From Nymphaea colorata (Eukaryota > Streptophyta > Magnoliopsida > Nymphaeales > Nymphaeaceae), in the NCBI RefSeq assembly GCF_008831285.2, contig NC_045143.1:13408151-13472150 (forward strand): a DNA stretch of 64,000 bases. The letters run 5' to 3'. The translations under genes and the position numbers were made by a program. Shown piece after piece: positions 27,701 through 36,700 of this stretch. Under the pieces are notes generated by a model. That model was not told the DNA's origin, searched no databases, and worked only from the letters and a program-made list of their open reading frames with translations. Numbering within the stretch: the first letter of the stretch is position 1; each line of letters starts with the position of its first letter.

Positions 27701-30700
27701 TGGTTTTTTGAATATTTAAGAGTTTCAGGAACAACTCTTTACAAATAAATGTTCTAGTAGTAGACTAATCTTGTAATTTGTTATCTTACCCTAATTCTCA
27801 TTTAACGTGAGAATAGGGCAGACTATTGAGACAACGAATAGAACTTTCTCTCTCTGTCTCTCTCTCGCTCTCAACCTCTTCTCCTCTCTCTCATCTTGCT
27901 TCCAGCAACATGGTATCAGAGCCCAACCCTTCTTGGGACTGACACCTATTTCTCTCCCTCGCCATCTTACCCATCTTCTTCCTCTTCTTCTGTTATCGTT
28001 GGGGATTTTGTGGGTCAAACTTGTGGATCATGCGTATTGGGGCTCAATCTAGGGTTTTCTTAACAAAAGATGAAAACCCTAGGTCGATGCCTCGTTGAAG
28101 TGGACGTGGTTGCAAAATCTGATAAACGTGGGAACAACAAAGTATTCTTCACTGTCGCTAGTAACTTCTGCTAAGCGTGGAAACAGCAGAGTCTTCCTCC
28201 TTGTCGTTGGTAACTTCTGCTAAGCGTGGGAACAGCAGTAAGTGTTAAAAGTGATTTTTTATCATGTCTGTGGAATATATTATCAGTCTTAAAGTTGTGG
28301 CGTGGCGTGGATGTTAGGACTGATACATGTGGAGTTAAACAAGGCATGGAAAAGATACCTACGATGACCTGCTTCTTGTCTGCCGTGAACCAGTTTTCTA
28401 CATTATAAAGTGAAATTTTATTTTCAGCAGAAAGCTTCTTATCTATTGTTTACTGCTTTGACTACTGCTACGTGTTCTACTTACTGCTCACTACTACTAC
28501 ATATTCTGCTTACTGTTACGTGTTCTACTTGCTGCTCAAGGCTGCTGCATATTCTACTTACTGCTGCATATTATAGTCAGATTGTGTGGTTCAGTTGTTT
28601 GTGTCTCAAGATGGATCTGGAACAGCAATCTAATATGACAGACAGCCCTAAGATCGAGTCTCATACTGAATACAAAGTTGTTGGGAATCCATTCTTCTAT
28701 GGTTCGACTGTGAAATTAGATGGTCACAACTATAAAATTTAGTCGCGTATGTTCATGATGTCTGTAGTAGGACATTAGAAAGACCATATCATTAAAGAAG
28801 ATGAACCAAATGTTAAAACAGGAAAGTATACCACATGGAAAGAAGATAATAGTATTGTTATGTCGTGGATTATGAACAGTGTGTAGTCTGATGTCGGTCC
28901 TACTCTTACTTACTATACTTACTATACAATTGCTAAACACATGTGGACTTTTTTGAAACAGATTCAAAAATTTTACAAGTTGAGAAGGAGTTACTCAAAC
29001 TACAGCAAGGTGACTTGGAATTATCTCAATACTTTGCTTCAGTTAAAGCAGCGTATGAACAATTGAAGGCTCTTCGACCTCCATGTCGGCACGTTACAAG
29101 ACTCATTTTGAGTAGACAATGGTGACAAAGTTCTTGGCTGGTTTGTCCCCTAAATATGAGGTAGCTAAAGTTCAAATGCTTACTAGCGCAAAAATTCCAG
29201 ATCTTGCTAAGGCATATAATAGACTGAGTAGATTGGCTATATCTCTCTCTCAGCCCCAAAGTGAGTCTCTTGCTGCTGCCTTAGCCGTGTCTGGAGGACG
29301 TAGACATGGTACAACGCGAAGAGGCTCAGGTCGTGGTGTAGGGGGGAGAGGGAGATTTCAGTGTACATACTGTGACAAATTAGGACATTTAGAAGATAGA
29401 TGTTGAGACAAACATGGTCATCCAGCTCCTAGTTTCCATGGAAGAGGATTCAGTACCTCAGGTGGTAGAAGGAGATTCACTTCTCAAATTCCTGTAGGGT
29501 TTGCTTGAGCTACTACATCACTTGGAGAGACTCCTGATAGTTCCTTGACGACTACTGATAGCTCCACGGTGATTATGAGCAAGGTAGAGTATGATCAGCT
29601 TATGGCTCAGCGATCTCTCCCTGCCTCGACGCCTGTTACTGCATCCTCGGTTGTGGTCGATTCTTCTTTGTCTGTTGGTAGTACTTCCCATGAACCAGGT
29701 ATTGTGTGGATTATTGATTTTGAGGCTTCGAAACATTTCTACAGTCAGCCTCACTCATTTACCTTATTGCATCGTTTTGCACAACCTCAACATGTTAGAC
29801 TTGCCAATGGGAAACTTTCTCCTATTATAAGAGTTTGGGATGTGAAACTCTCGAATTCTATATCTCTTTCCAATGTTTTATACACTCCAGAATTTCCTAC
29901 TAACCTTTTGTCTGTTACTCAGTTGACAAAGGATTTGCAATGTAGAGCCATATTTGATCCTGGTTCATGTATTTTTCAGGACTTGCAAAATGGGAAGACG
30001 ATTGGTGGTGGCCATGAGCGCAAAGGAGTTTACCTTTGGTCGAAACCAATAGAGGGTGTGGCATTTATGGCTCCATCTAAGCCTACCCCGTATCAGTGGC
30101 ATCTCCGACTCGGCCATCCTTCATTATCCAAGCTTTGTGGTGTCCTCCCTAATATTTACTTATATGAGTGATTCCAGTGTGAGGCCTGTCAATTGGGCAA
30201 ACACACTAGAAGTAATTTTTCTTTCAGTATTAGTCCGTCGAGTCATGCAGTTTTTGATCTCATTCGTGTTGATTTTTGGGGGCCGAGCCGGGTTGTAAGC
30301 GGGGCCAAGTTTAGGTATTACCTTGTTACTGTTGACGATTTTTCTCGTCTTAGTTGGGTGTTCTTGTTAAAAGAGAGGTTTGAAGTTATTTGTATTCTTT
30401 AAAATTTCATTATTGAAATAAAGACTCAGTTTGGTTCCATTGTCAAAAACATTCGCACTGATAATGCTTGTGAGTTCAAATCCAATACATTGTTGCAATT
30501 TTATACCAAATATGGAATTTGCCTTCAATTTACTTGTCCCCACACTTCTCAACAAAACGGTATTGTTGAACGTAAACATCGTCAGCTACTAGATATGGCT
30601 CGTACTCTCATGATACATAGTTGTGTTCCAACCCAGTTTTGGGGTGATGTCATACTCACTTCATGTTACCTAATTAACCGTTTTTCGTCCTCGTCCATTG

Positions 30701-33700
30701 GCAATCAAATTCCTACTCAAGTGATCTATCCAGATAGACCCTTGTTTTCCCTTCCACCCAAAGTCTTTGGGTGTACTTGTTTTGTTCACATCCTTGGTAC
30801 TAATAGGGACAAACTTGGTGTACAATCGATTAAATGTATTTTCATTGGTTATCCAAAACACCAAAATGGTTATATCTGTTTTGACTCTCATACTCATAAG
30901 CAGTACATCAGTGCAGATGTTACATTTTTTAGTCATGTCCTTATTTCAAGTCTACTCCATCACTATCAGACAAGTTGATGTCTATTCCTTTACCTATACC
31001 ACCAGTTCCCTTGCAGTATATTCTGTGTGCTACCGATTCACCCCCTAGTGTCAACAGATTTCATGATCCCCCACGGGTATACACCCGTCGACGTGCTTCT
31101 ACAGTTCTACTCATGACTGCCAACTAGTTGCTTCTCAGGATGTAAGTATACCTGACCTCACTGCTCCTCCTCCACAGGATGCTTCTAGAATATCGTTGGA
31201 CTTACTGATTGCCTTGCACAAAGGCAAACGACAGTGTACTCTGCATCTTATATCTCGATTTGCTTCTACTAACAGCAGCTTGTGTCATCCTTGTCAGTGC
31301 ATTCAATTCCTTCTAGTTACCTCCAAGCATTACTTGACCCAAATGGCGACAAGCTATGCAGGATGAGATGGAGACACTACTGCAACGTGGGACATGGGAA
31401 TTGGTTGATCCCCTTCTAGGTGTGATGTCGTGGGCTCCAAATGGGTTTTTACCATAAAGTATTTATCTAATGGTTCAGTGGAACGATACAAAGCTCGTCT
31501 TGTCGCAAAAGGTTATACTCAAACTTTTGGTGTCGATTTCTTTGAGACTTTTTCTCCTGTGGCCAAGATGGGCACCATACGTCTTATTGTGTCAATTGTT
31601 GTACATTATGATTGACCCTTATATTAGTTGGATGTCAAAAATGCTTTCTTGTATGGGGAACTTGATGAGACGGTTTAAATGCACCAGCCTCCTGGCTTTG
31701 AACGTCAGGGGGAGTGTAGTAAGGTGTGCAGGTTGAGAAAAGAAATATATGGCTTGAAACAAAGTCCTCGTGCTTGGTTTCACAAATTCTCAGAAGTTGT
31801 GCTAGAATGTGTCTTTAAGAGGTCTCAACTAGACCATTCGTTGTTTATCAAGAAATGATCGAGAGGTATAGTTGTGCTAGTGGTGTATGTTGATGACATT
31901 GTTTTGATAGGTGAATGTGAACAGGAGGTAGCTCAGACAAAGAAATTTCTACAAAAACACTTTGTTACCAAAGATCTTGGCCAGCTGCGGTTCTTCCTTG
32001 GCATTGAAGTTGCTCGTAGTAAGGAAGGTGTGGTGTTACCACAAAGGAAGTATGTTCTTGATCTTTTACAAGACACATGGATGCTAGGAGCTAAACCTAC
32101 AACTCTTCCTATGAACCCAAGAGTACATCTATATGATGATGACCTCGGAAGAGATAGCTTCACAAGCCTACAGTTCGTTGATTGGTAAGCTTCTTTATGT
32201 GACAATAACTCGACCAGATATTAGCTTTGCTATGAGCAAATTAAGCCAATTCATGGAAAAACCACAAAATAACAGGGCTGCCACCTGTATTGTCAATAAT
32301 CTTGTATTTCATGAGAGGGCAAAACACATTGAAGTAGATTGTCATTACATTCGTGATATGGTTCAAGAGGGAATGATCTCCACTATAGATGAAGCCTCTG
32401 AAAATCAAGTCGTTGATATCTTCACTAAAGCCTTGCCTATTTCAGAGTTTTCTAGATGGTGTGACAAGTTGAGCATGATTAACATCTTACATCTATGCTC
32501 CAGCTTGAGGGGAGTGTTGAATAATATTTGTGTTAGGTGGTTTTTTTAATATTTAAGAGTTTTAGGAACAACTCTTTACAAATAAATGTTCTAGTAGTAG
32601 ACTAATCTTGTCATTTGTTGTCTTACCCTAATTCTCATTTAACGTGAGAATAGGCAGACTATTGAGACAATGAATAGAACTCTCTCTCTCTCTCAACCTC
32701 TTCTCCTCTCTTTCGTCTTGCTTCCAGCAACAGATAGTGTATAGCATCAGACAACAGATGCCAATGACCTAGTGCCAAGCCATTGGAAAAATACTAGCTA
32801 TGCGTTGGGTTCATTCGGGTGAAAGGCAAATGAGAATGATGGATTAAAAATTCAACTATTGTGACAATATATTTTCTAGAAGGATTAATAGAATGCAGCA
32901 CTATTTTACAAAGACACACGATAATGTGGCTTCATGCAATGGTAGTCCATATAAGCTATTGCAACCATTTGTGTGTCCAAGTACCACACGGACCAGTGGA
33001 GTATCTGGCCCAAATAGGCCAGACCCAAGCATAACAGCGGGCCCAACGGGCCGATATTTGTTGGGCAGAGCCTGGCCCAAGTCCAAGAAGTTAACAGGCT
33101 GGGTCCAGGAACTACATTCGCAACAATGATGCCTATTGGGCCAAATAATTTTTTTTTTTTTTCATTTTTCATTGTTCAATTCTTAAACAGCAGCCCACTT
33201 TCTATAACAATTTTTTGGTTGACACTCTCATTATTTTTCAGTACAGGATAAAAGGTGAGCCTTTCTTTAGTCTTTCTTCTTTAGTCTTTCTTTAGACCGT
33301 TTTTATAAAAGTGAAAACATTAACACATTGTTCAATGAATCAGGGCTGGCAACTTTATACTAAAGTCTTTAGTCCTTTACTGATGGTGTGAGAATGGCCG
33401 CCCTTGGAGAGCTGTCATATAAGGGGCATGGATTGAATAAACAATAAATTGGCCTAGTTTGGTTTGTAAAAAAATAAATAAAATAAATAAAAAAACATTA
33501 ACGGGCCAAGTACTAGGCAGTGGGTATGGCCTCACACCCAATAAAGCCCAGGCCCGGCTCGGCTCATAGGCTCGATTAGTAATGGGCTAGGCAAACAGGT
33601 CCAGCAATTATCCAATTGGGCCCACCGGGCCCATATGACAATTAAGCCAGGCCGGGTCAGGCTGAGCTCGGCAATGTTTGGATATGCTTAAGGTTTTATA

Positions 33701-36700
33701 GAAAAAGAGGATTCAAAAATAAATAAATGAGGTAGATAGGGGCTATGGCGAACCATAGGAAGTCGAGGATGGAGATGAATGCATTAAAGAGGGTGAGGAT
33801 GTTGATGCTGGCCTAAGATTAAATGTGGCTAGCTCGAGAGCCAAAGGGAAAGGCATCCTGCATGAAGAGTAAAATTTCTAGCAGGAAGAGAAGAAGTGTG
33901 CCAACTAGTAGGCATGGTCATCGTGGTAGAGTAGTAGTGCAAGTATAGTATTGGATTTATCAAAAGTTTTTTTTCCTTCATATATTGCTCCAAGTGCTCA
34001 GCGCAACATCTGTGCTGCTATAGCCTCAAAAGATATGATAGAACAAGCATATATAGAAGTTGGGAGATGGTTTTTACAATGCATGTATTCCCTTCAATGC
34101 AACTAATTCATTTCATTTCCAGGCTATGGAAAATGTGATACTTCTATAGAGTCTGGATTTAAAATGTCTTCATATCATCAGCTAAGAGGCAAAATTCCTG
34201 ATGCAATAGCAAAAAAAGTAATAAAATATTGTGAAAAATTGAAATTGAGCTAGAATGAAACAGGCGGCAGCATTATGGAAGATGACGGACCAATACAAGG
34301 TTAAGACTTAAGAATACTTCTGAACTTTCTAGTTCATTGCCCTAAAGGTACTATATTCTTAAAATCACTTGATATATCTAATGTACCTAAGACTGTTGAT
34401 ATTTTGTGCAATATTTTTGATAATGTTGTACAAGAAGTTAGGTCTGCAAATTTTTTACAGTTATTATGGATAATGCTGCAAATTCTAGAGTTGTAGCCTT
34501 GCAGGAGAATTGTTGTTTCAAATTTTTTTAAAGTTCATTACTGTCATGCATAAATCTCATGCTTCAAGATCTTGGTGAACATATATGAGATGAGTTTAAC
34601 AATGCCAAGGGATCACAAATTTTTTTTATAATCATGTACACATATTGAGTCTCATGATTGGTATCATCTTAGCTTTTGTCAACTCAGTTTCTTGTGTAAT
34701 CAAGCTTTAAGTCTTTCACCAAAGGCCTGAATTTTCATCTTTTGTCATATTGTTTGTACTTCTATCACATGTAGTCATGTACAACATGTTTCGACTGATA
34801 CAGTTTCTTGTTTACCTTTGACCTCACATCCCTTTTCCTCTTCATCTATTTTTAGCCCATAAGATTTATTTCTTCAGACATCTAGCTTGTGTTTCTTGAA
34901 AATTACCTGGCACTTGGTGTATTGGGATCTAGAAATATTTTGTAATGAATGTACCGGAAAACCTTCTTTGGATTTGCCCAAGAAGGCAAGAACTTTGGGC
35001 TTCATTTATTTTTGTCTGGGATGGCTTGCTTTGAGTTTGGTGCATTTCATGTAATAGGTTTGTATGGCCCTGGAATATGGGTGTCTGATCTAACGGCTAA
35101 CCGGAAAAGTACAGCCTGTAAAGTGTAAACCCTTCATGGGGCATGGAGGGTTTTGATCCTTTTGTTCTAGGAGGGAATAGCTTCTCACATACTGCAGCAG
35201 GCACCTTGAGAATATTAGCAGGTCTATTCCATCTTATTGCATGACCAGACATGGACAACATATAGGTAAATTATCAATTTACAATAATAAAACAAAATGA
35301 AAACCAAATCTTGTATGAATCACACAGACCAACAGAAATTAACCAAATCTTGTATGAATCACACAGACCAACAGAAATTAACTGCAAAACCATGTATTAC
35401 GTTGATCTATAGGTATCTTCATACCAGCTGGAAGAACAGCAAGATCGCAATCAGTCATATGACAGAATAATCGGCATTTTGTATAGGCATAATTCCACAT
35501 AGTCTTGTGTCTCTCTAAGTGATCAGGAGTGAGATTTAATATGACTGCCACCTGGATTCCACAGAAAAGGTAAGCTGAATGATAAAATCACGATAAGAAA
35601 GGGAAAGAAACTTGCTTCAGATTCGGTCATCACATACAGAGGGATGCAAGTACTTATTCGGAATCTCCAACTGATAGCTGCTCACCTCCACAACTGCAAC
35701 CTAAGTATCGGGGTAATTATGTAAGGCTAAAATTATAAAAGAAATAATTAAATAGTGGTTTCATTTATCATTATAGATTATACCACATCCAAAGAATGGT
35801 TACCAGGTCAACTATGGTCAATGTCTACAAGTCATTAAGCTTCTTACCAATATTCTGGAGATAATTGTTATATACCAAAAATCTGAAAAACTAAGGCCTT
35901 ATGTGTAAGGATAAAAGTGAGTGTGAAGATAATTCAACTTACCTGGAATTGGGATTCACCAGATCCCATACACTGTAAAGCAGCCTTTGAAAGTGGATTT
36001 CCAAAATTTCCTCCAACAAAAGCCTTGATGCCAGAATGCTGAAGTAGCTGTCTTCAAGATAAACCCAAGTGAGTTTGAAGTTGAGGATGATCAAGAGAAA
36101 TAAGTTATTCTATGAATATACGTTCTGTTTACAGAAACAAGTCTCCGAGCAACTGTTTCCATGTATACACTGGGACTGAAATTAGACTATACCAGATTTC
36201 AATCATAGTTCTCTCTTACTCCTCCTGAAATCAGAAATCTATCATACTCAGGACCGTCGTTAACCATAGAGGAGAATCAAATGGCTCCTACTGACTGTGT
36301 CTACACTGTGTTAGTAGAACTCATGGAGAACACAGCATGGGATCAACTGTCCACCTAGATGTTTCCACTTTCCACTATATTCCTAAGTTGGTGCTGCTAA
36401 TTATTGATAAGTACTAGTAAAGATTTTAGGGCTTGGTGATTAGAAATAAAAGTTCTAAAGCTGAGGCCCTAACTCCTCCACAAACACAGATAGGTTTTCC
36501 CCTGTTGACTCCAAAAGACCAATTTCATTCAGTTTAGGCATAAAACCAACTTCACTGATTTACCCATCCATAACCAAGATTTGCTCAAATAAGGCCAACC
36601 ATATTGAGAACTTATCTCAAAAGATAAAACTGACTCTATGCATGTCTGCCCTTGGCACACTCAAAAGAAGTGAACAGACGCCAACTAAGGTTAAGAAGCA

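Larger units (their letters stand above)
27678..32732 (+). mobile_element. Copia element E (TSD GATAG)
   Basis: A complete-ended copia in MurD intron 7, antisense to the gene. LTRs are 233 and 218 bp, with 5-bp flanks GATAG at 27673-27677 and 32733-32737, a PBS, degenerate gag-pol and the purine tract GAGGGGAG. The LTRs differ by several substitutions plus indels in a TC tract, so it is clearly older than C. A deletion removes most of RNase H. Confidence 0.93.
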
